Source of the DNA: CAZQSL01 sp964595945
GTDB taxonomy: Bacteria; UBP15; UBA6099; JAJRTR01
Direction: 5' to 3'
Length of the DNA: 30,786 nt
Assembly (NCBI GenBank): GCA_964595945.1
Contig: CAZQSL010000030.1
Coordinates: forward strand, 1 to 30,786
Shown: positions 8,802-15,871 of the stretch, one piece after another
Position numbering within the stretch: position 1 is the first letter of the stretch
Layout: each line of letters opens with the position of its first letter
Program-made: the position numbers and the translations under genes
Notes under the pieces: model-generated
The model's database searches: none
What the model was told of the DNA's origin: nothing
What the model saw: only the letters and a program-made list of their open reading frames with translations

Positions 8802-9623
8802 TCAGACAAGAGTTCGCAGGTATTCGAGGCTGGCGGAGAGTGCAGTTTCTTCATCGCTTGCGCGGGTTTTCGGCAGATTGATTTCAGCGGCAAGCAGTCC
8901 GGAATAGTTTTGGTTTCGCAGAATGCCGAGGATGGCTGGGATGTCGATTTCGCCCTGCCCGATAATGGTGCTCGCCGATAGTGGACCAGTGCCGCGCATG
9001 TCCTTGATATGTGTGTGGACAGCGAAGGGTGCGAGACGCGCGACCGTATCGACCGGGTCTTCGCGCAGGTACGCGGCGTTGCCAGTGTCAAGAGTGACGC
9101 GGGCAGACGGATGTCCGGCGCGCTCGATGATTTCGATCATTTCCGTGCAGGTGTATTCGGTGTGGTTTTCGAGGGCGAGCGTGATGCCTTCCGAGGCGGC
9201 TTCGCGTGCGAAGCGCGCAAGGTTACCCGCGACATTTTTGATTTCGGCAGTACGGTCGAGGGAGGCATGGAGAGGTTTTCGCCCCTGGTTGGGGACGCAG
9301 ATACCGCCGATGACGCGGACGATGCCGGCGCGTGTGGCGCGTGCGAGCGCGAACAGCTCTTTCTTCTGGACTGCGGCGAGTCTGAACGCGGCGGATGGCA
9401 GGGCGAGGGGCATGCCGAATCCGAGTACGGCGGTGAGTCCGAGTGAGTCGAGCAGCGCGGCAATAGCCGCAGGGTTTCGGCGGGCGGCCGGACTCAGCAT
9501 GAAGTAATCGAATCCGATGCCCTGTGCGCCGAGTGCCGCCGATTTCCGCATGACATCTTCCATAGTGATCCTTTTTGCCAGCAGGGCGTTGTGAAAGCAC
9601 CATTCGTCGACTGCTATTTTCAT
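8802..9623 (-). CDS. Sugar phosphate isomerase/epimerase-like TIM barrel
   Basis: 273 residues of the xylose-isomerase-like/AP-endonuclease-2 superfamily. Likely metal ligands are Glu152 (LALENH), Asp179 (VTLDTGNA), His205 (HTHIKD) and Glu247 (LAAEIN), in the order expected. Relatives isomerise or epimerise sugars or inositols; the substrate is not predictable. I choose the ATG at 9623 (MKIAVDEWCF), where the fold begins and GGGAG lies about 11 bases upstream; a longer frame from 9686 would overlap the upstream gene and add a non-homologous leader. It is last in the minus-strand operon, 59 bases after the LuxR-type regulator, so it may be a target or a passenger of that two-component system. 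Confidence 0.85.
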   Translation of the reverse strand: MKIAVDEWCFHNALLAKRITMEDVMRKSAALGAQGIGFDYFMLSPAARRNPAAIAALLDSLGLTAVLGFGMPLALPSAAFRLAAVQKKELFALARATRAGIVRVIGGICVPNQGRKPLHASLDRTAEIKNVAGNLARFAREAASEGITLALENHTEYTCTEMIEIIERAGHPSARVTLDTGNAAYLREDPVDTVARLAPFAVHTHIKDMRGTGPLSASTIIGQGEIDIPAILGILRNQNYSGLLAAEINLPKTRASDEETALSASLEYLRTLV

Positions 9624-9682
9624 CTGCAAGGGGGCTCCCGTGAATGATGATGTGTGTCTTGAAAGTAGAAATATGTATTTTT

Positions 9683-10348
9683 TCAAACCTTATCTATCAG
9701 GCCATTGGCAACTGCGTAGCATACAAGGTCATAAACATTCTTCAAATCAAGTTTTTCCATTATACGATAGCGGTAAGTTTTCACTGTGTTGTAGCCGATA
9801 TTCATGGCATCGGCGATTTCGCCGGTTTTCTGGCCGCGGGCGATGCGGAGCAGCACCTGAAGTTCGCGTTCGGACAGGAGTGATTTCAGATGTTCGATAG
9901 ACTGTGCCGAGTTTGCGGCTGGAGTGGTGGCGGCAGGGGCGGTTTTCGGATTGTCTTTAGATGAAGAAGCCGTGACATAGACAGAGCCTGAAGCGACGCG
10001 GCGGACAGCGAAGGGGAGTTCTTCGAAAGTGATGTTTTTGGGAAGGAATCCGGTTGCGCCTGCCTGGAGGAACTTAAGAGCGAAGTCTTCGCGGTCATAC
10101 ATGGTGAGGACGAGTATGCGGATATTTTTATTGAGGGCGGCGATTCGTTTTGTGGCTTCGAGTCCGTCGAGTTCGGGCATGTCGTAATCCATGACAATGA
10201 CGTCGGGGACGAGAGATTCGCAGAGAGAAACCGCCTCGCGGCCATTGCCTGCTTCGCCGATGATTTCGATATCGTTTTCGGAGTCGAGGATGCGGCAAAG
10301 TCCGTTGCGCACTACTGCGTGGTCGTCTGCAATGATAACTCTGATCAT
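9683..10348 (-). CDS. NarL/FixJ-type response regulator with LuxR DNA-binding domain
   Basis: 221 residues. Receiver at about 1-120: Asp8 and Asp9 bind metal, Asp54 in VMDYDMPELDG is phosphorylated, VLTMYD carries the switch threonine and FLPKNI the lysine. A Ser/Ala/Pro linker at about 128-148 joins it to a LuxR helix-turn-helix (LLSERELQVLLRIARGQ, then IGYNTVKTYRYRIMEKL). It activates or represses transcription when phosphorylated. GAGGT lies 7 bases before the ATG. The kinase gene ends 13 bases upstream on the same strand and is the obvious partner. Confidence 0.94.
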   Translation of the reverse strand: MIRVIIADDHAVVRNGLCRILDSENDIEIIGEAGNGREAVSLCESLVPDVIVMDYDMPELDGLEATKRIAALNKNIRILVLTMYDREDFALKFLQAGATGFLPKNITFEELPFAVRRVASGSVYVTASSSKDNPKTAPAATTPAANSAQSIEHLKSLLSERELQVLLRIARGQKTGEIADAMNIGYNTVKTYRYRIMEKLDLKNVYDLVCYAVANGLIDKV

Positions 10349-10361
10349 GGTGGATACCTCT

Positions 10362-11813
10362 TTATGGGGCCGATATGGGGAATGTGACTCTGACGTGAGT
10401 GCCGCCGTCCTGGGGGGATTCGATGAGGAAAGAGCCGCCGATGATTTTTGCGCGTTCCTTCATGCCGAGGATGCCGAAACAGCGTACGGCGTAGAGGTCG
10501 CCCGGGGGCAGGCCCTGTCCGTCGTCGCGGACATCGAGAGTCATGGTGTCGTCGTCGCAGGTGAGGGCGATAACGACGTTTTCGGCTTTTGAGTGGTTGG
10601 CGATATTATTGAAGCATTCTTGGACAATGCGATAGATGTTGATGGCGATGGCGGGAGGAATGAAACTGTTGTCGATGGCAGCAATGCGGGAGGTGACGGA
10701 GATGCCGCTTGCGGCGCTGAATTCTCTGGAGAGTTCGGCGATGGCAGCCGTGAATCCGAATTTGTCGAGTACGGCCGGTCGGAGGTCCATGCAGATGTTT
10801 TTGAGTTCTTCGGAAGCGGCGAGGGTGAGATTCTGGAGATTTGCGAAGAGCGCGGGGTCGGCGGAAGCGGCGAGCTGTTCCTGGAGCCAGCGGATTTCGA
10901 GGCGCATGGCGACAATCTGTTGTCCGATGGAGTCGTGGAGTTCGCGAGAAAGGCGTTCGCGTTCCTGTTCGAGTACGCCGATGACTTTTTGGGAGAGCAG
11001 ACTGAGGAGGACTTCGCGCTGGTGGAGAGCCTCTTCGCTGCGTTTGTATTCGACGAGGCGGCTGATGCGTTCGGCGATGGCGGTGATGAGCGAGCGCTCT
11101 TCGCGGATGAAGGGGCCTTCGTGTGCCAATGGGCGGGGTTCGGTATAATAGACTTCGACAGTGCCGTATCTGTCGCCGCCCGCGATGATGTCAGCGGACT
11201 GGCGCCACGGTGTTTCGGTGAAAGAATCCGTGGTGAATTCGCTTGAGCCGATGGTGATACGTGCGCAAGTGACTTCGGGATACTGCCATGCGGGGGGCAG
11301 GGTGCGGACGATATCCTGCAGGATTTCGCCGAGTGTACGGTTTGATTTTTCGATGACTTTCGCGATGGCGTAGAGGCAACTGAGTTCCTTCATCCTTTCG
11401 CGCAGGTCGTGGAGTACATCACCTGATTTTTCGATAAGCGCGGACAGGAGTTGAGATGAGCCGGTGAGAGCGTGACGCTGTTGCGAAAGGACTTCGACGA
11501 GGGGTTTGGAGTCTGAAACCATGCGTAAAATCTCGGACTCCCTGAGTGCGATGCAGGCCGCTCCGGGGTGGAGCGAGAGGATGGATTCGATGGCGGCGGC
11601 GTCGACAGCGACTACATCGCCGGTTATGAGAAAAGCGATATCGACCTGTGACTGTGCGCAGTAGGGGACGGCGCAACGGTGATCGCGAAGCAGCCGGACG
11701 TCGTATCCGCATAGTTTGACGAAGGTCTCAAGCGGCAGTGCGGCGGATTCACTGCCTCCGATAATTATGGCGCGGGGGTGGCTCGCGTTTGTATTGTCAG
11801 TTTCCGGTCGCAT
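10362..11813 (-). CDS. NarL-family soluble sensor histidine kinase
   Basis: 483 residues with no membrane segment. Residues 1-120 look like a receiver fold without its catalytic acids (IIIGGSESAA where Asp-Asp is expected), so a pseudo-receiver. A GAF-like region follows at about 130-250, opened by the helix DLRERMKELSCLYAIAKVIE and containing PPAWQYPEVTCARI. The HisKA_3 dimerisation block is LSRELHDSIGQQ with phospho-acceptor His293, then MDLRPAVLDKFG. The ATPase domain shows NIANHSKA, DDGQGLPP and FGILGMKERA. Its start overlaps the peptidase gene by 17 bases and has only a weak ribosome site, so translation is likely coupled. Cognate to the LuxR-type regulator downstream. Confidence 0.93.
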   Translation of the reverse strand: MRPETDNTNASHPRAIIIGGSESAALPLETFVKLCGYDVRLLRDHRCAVPYCAQSQVDIAFLITGDVVAVDAAAIESILSLHPGAACIALRESEILRMVSDSKPLVEVLSQQRHALTGSSQLLSALIEKSGDVLHDLRERMKELSCLYAIAKVIEKSNRTLGEILQDIVRTLPPAWQYPEVTCARITIGSSEFTTDSFTETPWRQSADIIAGGDRYGTVEVYYTEPRPLAHEGPFIREERSLITAIAERISRLVEYKRSEEALHQREVLLSLLSQKVIGVLEQERERLSRELHDSIGQQIVAMRLEIRWLQEQLAASADPALFANLQNLTLAASEELKNICMDLRPAVLDKFGFTAAIAELSREFSAASGISVTSRIAAIDNSFIPPAIAINIYRIVQECFNNIANHSKAENVVIALTCDDDTMTLDVRDDGQGLPPGDLYAVRCFGILGMKERAKIIGGSFLIESPQDGGTHVRVTFPISAP

Positions 11814-12933
11814 TTTTTTCGATGAGCCTCAGGAGGAATTTGACGATGCCGGCGAGTTCGTCGATCACGAGATACTCGCCAGTGCTGTGGCAGTCGTAGT
11901 AACCGGCGCCGATGGGTATGGTGGGGATGCCGAGGTGGTTGAAGATATTGGCGTCGCTGCCGCCGCCAGCCTTGGTTATGCGGGGAGTGTAGCCGAGGTC
12001 GGCGGCGATGTCGCTCAGGGTTGAGAGAAAGGGGTTGCCGGGGGGGAAACAGTAGCCGGGGTATTCGCGTTTGTAGCGGAATTCCACAGAAGCGCCGGCC
12101 TCGGCGGCAGCGGTGGAAAAGGTGTTTTTGAAGGCGGCGATCTGAGCGTTGACCTTGTCTTCCGAGTGGCTGCGGGCCTCGCCGTCGACAGTGACGGATT
12201 CTGGTACGATGTTGATGGCGCGGCCGCCGCTGATGACGCCGATGTTGCAGGTAGTTTCGTGGTCGATGCGGCCGAGAGTCATTGATGCGATTGCCTTCGA
12301 GGCTATGGCGATGGCGTTGATGCCTTTTTCCGGCTCCATGCCGGCGTGAGAGGCCCGGCCAGAGATGACGGTCGTGAGCCGGTCATGGAAAGGCGCGGCG
12401 CAGTAGATGGCTCCGGGTCCGCCCGAGCAGTCGACGGTAATGCCCAGATCGGCCTTGAGCAGGGCGGGGTCGATGGCTTGCGCGCCTTCGAGTCCTATCT
12501 CTTCCGCGATGGTGAAAAGCAGCAGGAGATCGCCGTGAGGGATGCCGCTTTCGCGCAGTACGCGCACAGTTTCGATGATGGCGGCAATGCCGGCCTTGTC
12601 GTCCGCGCCGAGCACGGTGCTGCCGTCTGAGCGAACGTATTTTTCGTCGACAATGGGTTTTATGCCCGTGCAGGGCTGCACGACATCCATGTGGGCATTG
12701 AGCATGATGACTGGGCGGCCGGGGGTGTTGCCGGCGATGCGGATGAAGATGTTGTCCGAGTCGGAGCCGGTGCGCCGCGCCGCGTCGTCTTCGGTGATTT
12801 CTGCCGCGAGGGGAGCGAGCAATGCCTTGATGTGGCTGGCAGCGGCCTTTTCGCTGAGGGTGGGGCTGTCGATCTGGACGAGTTCGGTGAATGTGGCTAC
12901 AAGGCGTTTTCGGTCGATGGGGTAATCTGTCAT
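11797..12933 (-). CDS. M20 family metallopeptidase (peptidase T-like)
   Basis: 378 residues, cytosolic. Zinc ligands and catalytic residues are recognisable: His81 in LNAHMDVV, Asp111 in LGADDKAG, the catalytic Glu144-Glu145 pair in IAEEIG, and a C-terminal His in DCHSTGEY. The insert between about 190 and 300 fits the dimerisation domain (SGRASHAGMEPEKGINAI). Family members are aminopeptidases or tripeptidases. I choose the ATG at 12933, which has GGAG 6 bases upstream; a start at 12969 would place the CRP-like palindrome inside the coding region. It leads the minus-strand operon and overlaps the kinase by 17 bases. Whether it supplies the sensed ligand or is simply co-regulated is unknown. 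Confidence 0.92.
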   Translation of the reverse strand: MTDYPIDRKRLVATFTELVQIDSPTLSEKAAASHIKALLAPLAAEITEDDAARRTGSDSDNIFIRIAGNTPGRPVIMLNAHMDVVQPCTGIKPIVDEKYVRSDGSTVLGADDKAGIAAIIETVRVLRESGIPHGDLLLLFTIAEEIGLEGAQAIDPALLKADLGITVDCSGGPGAIYCAAPFHDRLTTVISGRASHAGMEPEKGINAIAIASKAIASMTLGRIDHETTCNIGVISGGRAINIVPESVTVDGEARSHSEDKVNAQIAAFKNTFSTAAAEAGASVEFRYKREYPGYCFPPGNPFLSTLSDIAADLGYTPRITKAGGGSDANIFNHLGIPTIPIGAGYYDCHSTGEYLVIDELAGIVKFLLRLIEKNATGN

Positions 12934-12954
12934 TGCTGGCTCCGGATCAGTACG

Positions 12955-12970
12955 TGTGATTGTGATCACT
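12955..12970. promoter_or_regulatory. CRP/FNR-type operator, copy 1
   Basis: TGTGA-N6-TCACT, containing the perfect palindrome GTGAT-TGTG-ATCAC at 12956-12969. It fits the E. coli CRP consensus TGTGA-N6-TCACA at nine of ten positions. It lies 22 bases upstream of the peptidase start, so binding would more likely block than activate that promoter. The same arms recur at 15780-15793. The true binding protein is unknown. Confidence 0.6.
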
Positions 12971-12992
12971 TCGCGTTATGACGCTGGGTAAT

Positions 12993-13073
12993 ATGTTAAC
13001 ATTTACATAGAGCAGGTGTGAAGGTTGCCGCGAAATGAATCAGGCCTGACGTATTCGCAGGCAATCAGCCTGC
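12993..13073. promoter_or_regulatory. Cluster of three palindromes between divergent operons
   Basis: ATGTTAACAT (12993-13002) and TCAGGCCTGA (13040-13049) are perfect 10-base palindromes. GCAGGC/GCCTGC (13057-13062 and 13068-13073) form a perfect 6-base stem with a 5-base loop and no T-run. All lie between the peptidase and the Hxs precursor. They could be operators or transcript structures; nothing further identifies them. Confidence 0.4.
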
Positions 13074-13118
13074 CGTGCGGAAATAAGCTGTGGAACAATT
13101 CGGGCGGTTGTCTGTTGT

Positions 13119-13135
13119 ACTGTAATGAAATTACT
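13119..13135. promoter_or_regulatory. 17-base shared box, copy A
   Basis: ACTGTAATGAAATTACT, containing the inverted repeat GTAAT-GAA-ATTAC. It ends two bases before the -35 element of the Hxs promoter. It matches copy B (15814-15830) at 15 of 17 positions and copy C (15872-15888) at 14 of 17. TGTAAT inside it could itself serve as a -10 element. Confidence 0.55.
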
Positions 13136-13137
13136 CA

Positions 13138-13165
13138 TTGACACGTTTGCCGGTTGTTCTATACT
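13138..13165 (+). promoter_or_regulatory. Sigma-70-type promoter of the Hxs operon
   Basis: TTGACA (13138-13143) is a perfect -35 element and TATACT (13160-13165) a near-perfect -10, with a 16-base spacer. The predicted start near 13172 leaves a leader of about 50 bases before the precursor ATG at 13225. Confidence 0.75.
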
Positions 13166-13224
13166 TGAAGTATATAAGAAGCCGCATTCGTTATGCTGAA
13201 AAAATGGACGGAAGGAAGTGTCGC

Positions 13225-13551
13225 ATGAGCAAGCTTAAGGGACTGTATCCCAAAGTCAAAAAGGACCTGAAGCTATTCCTCACGAGCGAAGAGGGAAAGT
13301 GTACAAAAGGCACGATAGTCAAAACGGCCGTTGTAGCCACCATGATCGGTCTGATGGCAGACAGCGCTCACGCGACCAACAACAACGGTCACGGCAACAG
13401 CACATCCACACTCCACTTCAGCTGCGATGTCAATGGGGCCAACTGTCATGGGGATCATACCTCACACTCGTCGCATGGCTCCCACGGTTCGCATGGGTCA
13501 CACGGTTCGCATGGGTCTCACGGTTCCCACGGGTCTCACGGAAGCTGGTAA
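13225..13551 (+). CDS. hxsA: HxsA-type His-Xaa-Ser repeat precursor
   Basis: 108 residues. The N-terminal part has a lysine-rich stretch, then FLTSEEGKCTKG, then a hydrophobic segment VKTAVVATMIGLMADSAHA that looks like a leader or export signal ending in Ala-His-Ala. The middle is Asn/His/Gly/Ser-rich with two cysteines. The C-terminus is eight uninterrupted His-Gly-Ser triplets (codons 13474-13545) and a final Trp. His-Xaa-Ser repeats beside HxsD and a radical SAM enzyme define the Hxs system, in which the repeat protein is the presumed modification substrate. Start at 13225 because GGAAG lies 7-8 bases upstream; an ATG at 13204 is possible. The mature product and its chemistry are unknown. 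Confidence 0.85.
   Translation: MSKLKGLYPKVKKDLKLFLTSEEGKCTKGTIVKTAVVATMIGLMADSAHATNNNGHGNSTSTLHFSCDVNGANCHGDHTSHSSHGSHGSHGSHGSHGSHGSHGSHGSW
13474..13545 (+). repeat. Eight tandem His-Gly-Ser codon triplets
   Basis: A 9-base period repeated eight times inside the precursor gene. Both His codons, three of the four Gly codons or more, and several Ser codons (TCC, TCG, TCA, TCT, AGC) are mixed among units, so the protein repeat is kept while the DNA has drifted. It is followed directly by TGG and the stop. Confidence 0.95.
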
Positions 13552-13576
13552 TTCTGCACGGTCTGGGGTTTGTATC

Positions 13577-14029
13577 ATGGGATGTATAACGATAACGATC
13601 GATGATCAGATATACAAAATGGATGCCATCTACATGGCATCTTATTTTTTTATAGATGACTATTACGTTAAAATCTCCAGGAATCAGGGCGGGACGGAAG
13701 TCGCGCTGACACCTAAACCCGGTACTTCCGAAGAAATGACCATGCAGGCCGAAGGAGTGTTTCACAACAGACTGCTCGCGGAAACGGTACGGCTCAGACA
13801 AACCGGCAGGGACAGGCTGCGAAGGGACATGGTGAAAACAATCATAGCGGCTTCACTCAAAAATCCTGAAGCCGGGGCGCCTATTCCTTCAGCCTCAACC
13901 AGCGGGACATTCCTCGATGACCTTGATTCCGAATTGAAGGATATCATCGAAAAAGCAAGGTCCGCCACCTATCAGGACGATCCACTTGGCATATCAAAAC
14001 CTCTTCCATATAAAAACAAGCCCGAATAA
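13577..14029 (+). CDS. hxsD: HxsD-like protein of the His-Xaa-Ser system
   Basis: 150 residues. Residues 3-94 fit the HxsD pattern: an opening beta strand, QIYKMDAIYMASYFFIDDYY, then a helical end FHNRLLAETVRLRQTGRDRL that corresponds to the family's hallmark Phe-x-Asn-x-x-Leu...Leu-Arg block. The tail from about 95 to 150 is extra: a Pro/Ser linker and an acidic helix (LDDLDSELKDIIEKAR). HxsD has no proven biochemical role; in peptide-maturation systems such small partners often bind the precursor. The ATG at 13577 is 25 bases past the precursor stop with GGGG upstream. The radical SAM gene follows after 11 bases. Assignment rests on remembered family pattern plus context. Confidence 0.75.
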   Translation: MGCITITIDDQIYKMDAIYMASYFFIDDYYVKISRNQGGTEVALTPKPGTSEEMTMQAEGVFHNRLLAETVRLRQTGRDRLRRDMVKTIIAASLKNPEAGAPIPSASTSGTFLDDLDSELKDIIEKARSATYQDDPLGISKPLPYKNKPE

Positions 14030-14040
14030 GCAGGCGATCC

Positions 14041-15732
14041 ATGTCCACGAGAGAGAATGCGCAGACACTGATACTTCAGAAATCGGTTTATTCCAGTGCC
14101 GCCGTAAAAAACGCGGTGCGCGCATTCAGACGCGCTGTCAAAATTGCATGCGAAGAGGACGACAGATATTACAAAATCCATTTTTTGAATATTGATCAAG
14201 AAGAGAATCCTGACGAACTGATTGGTGAATTCTCGAATTATGTGCTCGTGGCAGGAGGATGTCCAAAACCGGAAACAGCTAAACAAACCGGACCGGCACG
14301 AAAAAGTGAATATGACCATGTATACAATTTTAGAGAATTCAAAAACAGAGTTCTCCTGACAAACGAAATAGGCGATCACATTTTCGTCACACGCGAGGAA
14401 TTTTCACAGATCACCGCCCCTGATGTGGATGAAAGATCGCTGCCGGTTTATGACAAGCTGATCGACAGTGGCATGCTGATGGCAAGGGGCGCGGTACCGG
14501 CTGAAGCCAGAAGCAGGTTTATCAGGAAAAATCTTTTCACGATTCAGGGCCCGATGCTTTTCATAATGGTTCTTACCCACCGGTGCAACATGAAGTGCGT
14601 GTATTGTCACGCTGGTGTATGCGGCACAGGAGCGGAAGGCGCCGACATGACCGTCGAAACCGCAAAGAAAGTGATTGACATCGCCTTTCAGTCGCCGTCC
14701 AGGAGCATCAGTATCGAATTTCAGGGCGGTGAAGCCCTGCTGAACTGGAAAACCCTGAGATTTGCCACGGAGTACGCGATCGAGAAGAACAAGAAGGAGC
14801 AGAAGAAGCTATATCTCACCGTTGTGTCCAACCTCAGGGAACTTGATGACGAAAAGCTGGACTACCTTGTGAGGATGGGCGTCGGCCTTTGCACTTCGAT
14901 CGATGGTCCGGAGTGGCTGCACAGAAAGAACCGCGGCGGGGGCTATGGCGAGCTTGTCGAAAAAACGAAAAAGGCAACGCGTAAATTTACCGAAAAATAT
15001 CCCGACTATTCACCCGCGGCGCTTGTCACCATCACCCGGGACGCGCTTGCGGCGGGGCGGGAAATCGTCGATACTTACGCATCTCTCGGGCTTTCGAGCA
15101 TACATCTCCGGCAGCTCAACCCGATTGGATTCGCCGGTGGCGCGCTCGATGAAATCGGCTATTCCGAAGAAGAGTTCCTCGTCTTTTACAGAGACACGCT
15201 TGAATACATCATCGAATACAATAGAGCCGGTAATTATCTTGTGGAACGGGCGACTTGGCTTTTCCTGATGAAAATATTCGGCGAATACGACCCCAATTAC
15301 ATGGACCTGCGGTCGCCTTGCGGAGCGGGGATCGGGCAGATAGCGTTCAACTATGACGGCAGGGTATACACCTGCGACGAAGGCCGGATGCTTGCCATGC
15401 AGGGCGACGAGAGCTTCGCCATGGGCAGTGTCTACGAAAATGGGTACGACGAGCTTATCAACGCGCCGGTTGTGAGAGCCGTGTGCATGGCGAGTATGCT
15501 TGATTTTATACCGGGATGCGCCACATGCGCATATAAACCTTACTGTGGTGTGTGTCCCCTTTTGAATTATGTCGAAACCGGATCGCTGGCTACGTGTGTC
15601 AGTGATAACAGACGACACAGGATAAATGAAGGCATGCTTGACTTTATTTTTGAAAAACTTGATGAAGAAGAGTCGAAAAGGGTAATGATAAATTGGCTGG
15701 AAAGGGGAATAACGGGGCCTGCAAACATGTGA
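14041..15732 (+). CDS. hxsB: HxsB-type radical SAM/SPASM maturase with N-terminal HxsD-like domain
   Basis: 563 residues. Cys182, Cys186 and Cys189 (CNMKCVYC) bind the radical SAM [4Fe-4S] cluster, and IEFQGGEALLNW is the SAM-contact GGE motif. A full SPASM domain follows: Cys427-X12-Gly-X4-Cys445, Cys493, Cys496, Cys502, Cys505 and Cys519, enough for two auxiliary clusters. VLLTNEIGDHIFV, SIDGPEWLHRKNR and AFNYDGRVYTCDEGRML match the HxsB family. Unusually, residues 10-72 (SVYSSAAVKNAVRAFRR through ELIGEFSNYVLV) have the HxsD pattern, so a second HxsD-like module appears fused. It presumably modifies the His-Gly-Ser precursor two genes upstream. The usual partner radical SAM enzyme HxsC is not in the window. 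Confidence 0.88.
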   Translation: MSTRENAQTLILQKSVYSSAAVKNAVRAFRRAVKIACEEDDRYYKIHFLNIDQEENPDELIGEFSNYVLVAGGCPKPETAKQTGPARKSEYDHVYNFREFKNRVLLTNEIGDHIFVTREEFSQITAPDVDERSLPVYDKLIDSGMLMARGAVPAEARSRFIRKNLFTIQGPMLFIMVLTHRCNMKCVYCHAGVCGTGAEGADMTVETAKKVIDIAFQSPSRSISIEFQGGEALLNWKTLRFATEYAIEKNKKEQKKLYLTVVSNLRELDDEKLDYLVRMGVGLCTSIDGPEWLHRKNRGGGYGELVEKTKKATRKFTEKYPDYSPAALVTITRDALAAGREIVDTYASLGLSSIHLRQLNPIGFAGGALDEIGYSEEEFLVFYRDTLEYIIEYNRAGNYLVERATWLFLMKIFGEYDPNYMDLRSPCGAGIGQIAFNYDGRVYTCDEGRMLAMQGDESFAMGSVYENGYDELINAPVVRAVCMASMLDFIPGCATCAYKPYCGVCPLLNYVETGSLATCVSDNRRHRINEGMLDFIFEKLDEEESKRVMINWLERGITGPANM

Positions 15733-15778
15733 CGGCGTGAGATGGTGATGCGAAATGCGCGGCTGTCTGACTGCCGGG

Positions 15779-15821
15779 TGTGATTATAATCACGGTGTGG
15801 CGGGATTTTTTGCACTATAAT
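15779..15821 (+). promoter_or_regulatory. CRP/FNR-type class II promoter of the secreted-protein operon
   Basis: TGTGA-N6-TCACG at 15779-15794 contains the perfect 14-base palindrome GTGATTATAATCAC. A consensus -10 TATAAT lies at 15816-15821, predicting transcription from about 15828. The operator centre (15786.5) is then 41.5 bases upstream, the standard class II activator position. The -35 region is poor, as expected for an activator-dependent promoter. The leader to the ATG at 16029 would be about 200 bases. Confidence 0.7.
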
Positions 15822-15830
15822 GGAATTACT
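15814..15830. promoter_or_regulatory. 17-base shared box, copy B
   Basis: ACTATAATGGAATTACT differs from copy A upstream of the Hxs precursor at two positions. It includes the -10 element and the expected transcription start, so a protein bound here would compete with RNA polymerase. Confidence 0.55.
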
Positions 15831-15840
15831 ATCACTTTAT

Positions 15841-15871
15841 ATGGACATGGCGGCAAGTGGGGTGTGTCCAT
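15841..15871 (+). other. Leader inverted repeat ATGGACA/TGTCCAT
   Basis: ATGGACA (15841-15847) and TGTCCAT (15865-15871) are exact inverted copies around a 17-base interior. It would lie in the leader of the giant-protein mRNA. A smaller perfect hairpin, CGCCA-GAG-TGGCG, follows at 15901-15913. I do not recognise a known riboswitch. Confidence 0.4.

Noticed and set aside
10593..11246. Plus-strand frames of 217 and 170 codons opposite the NarL-type kinase
   Set aside because: The kinase has all its motifs; the opposite frames are low-complexity shadows.
13474..13545. Short tandem repeats considered as CRISPR or microsatellite
   Set aside because: The 9-base units are in-frame His-Gly-Ser codons with synonymous variation and no spacers.
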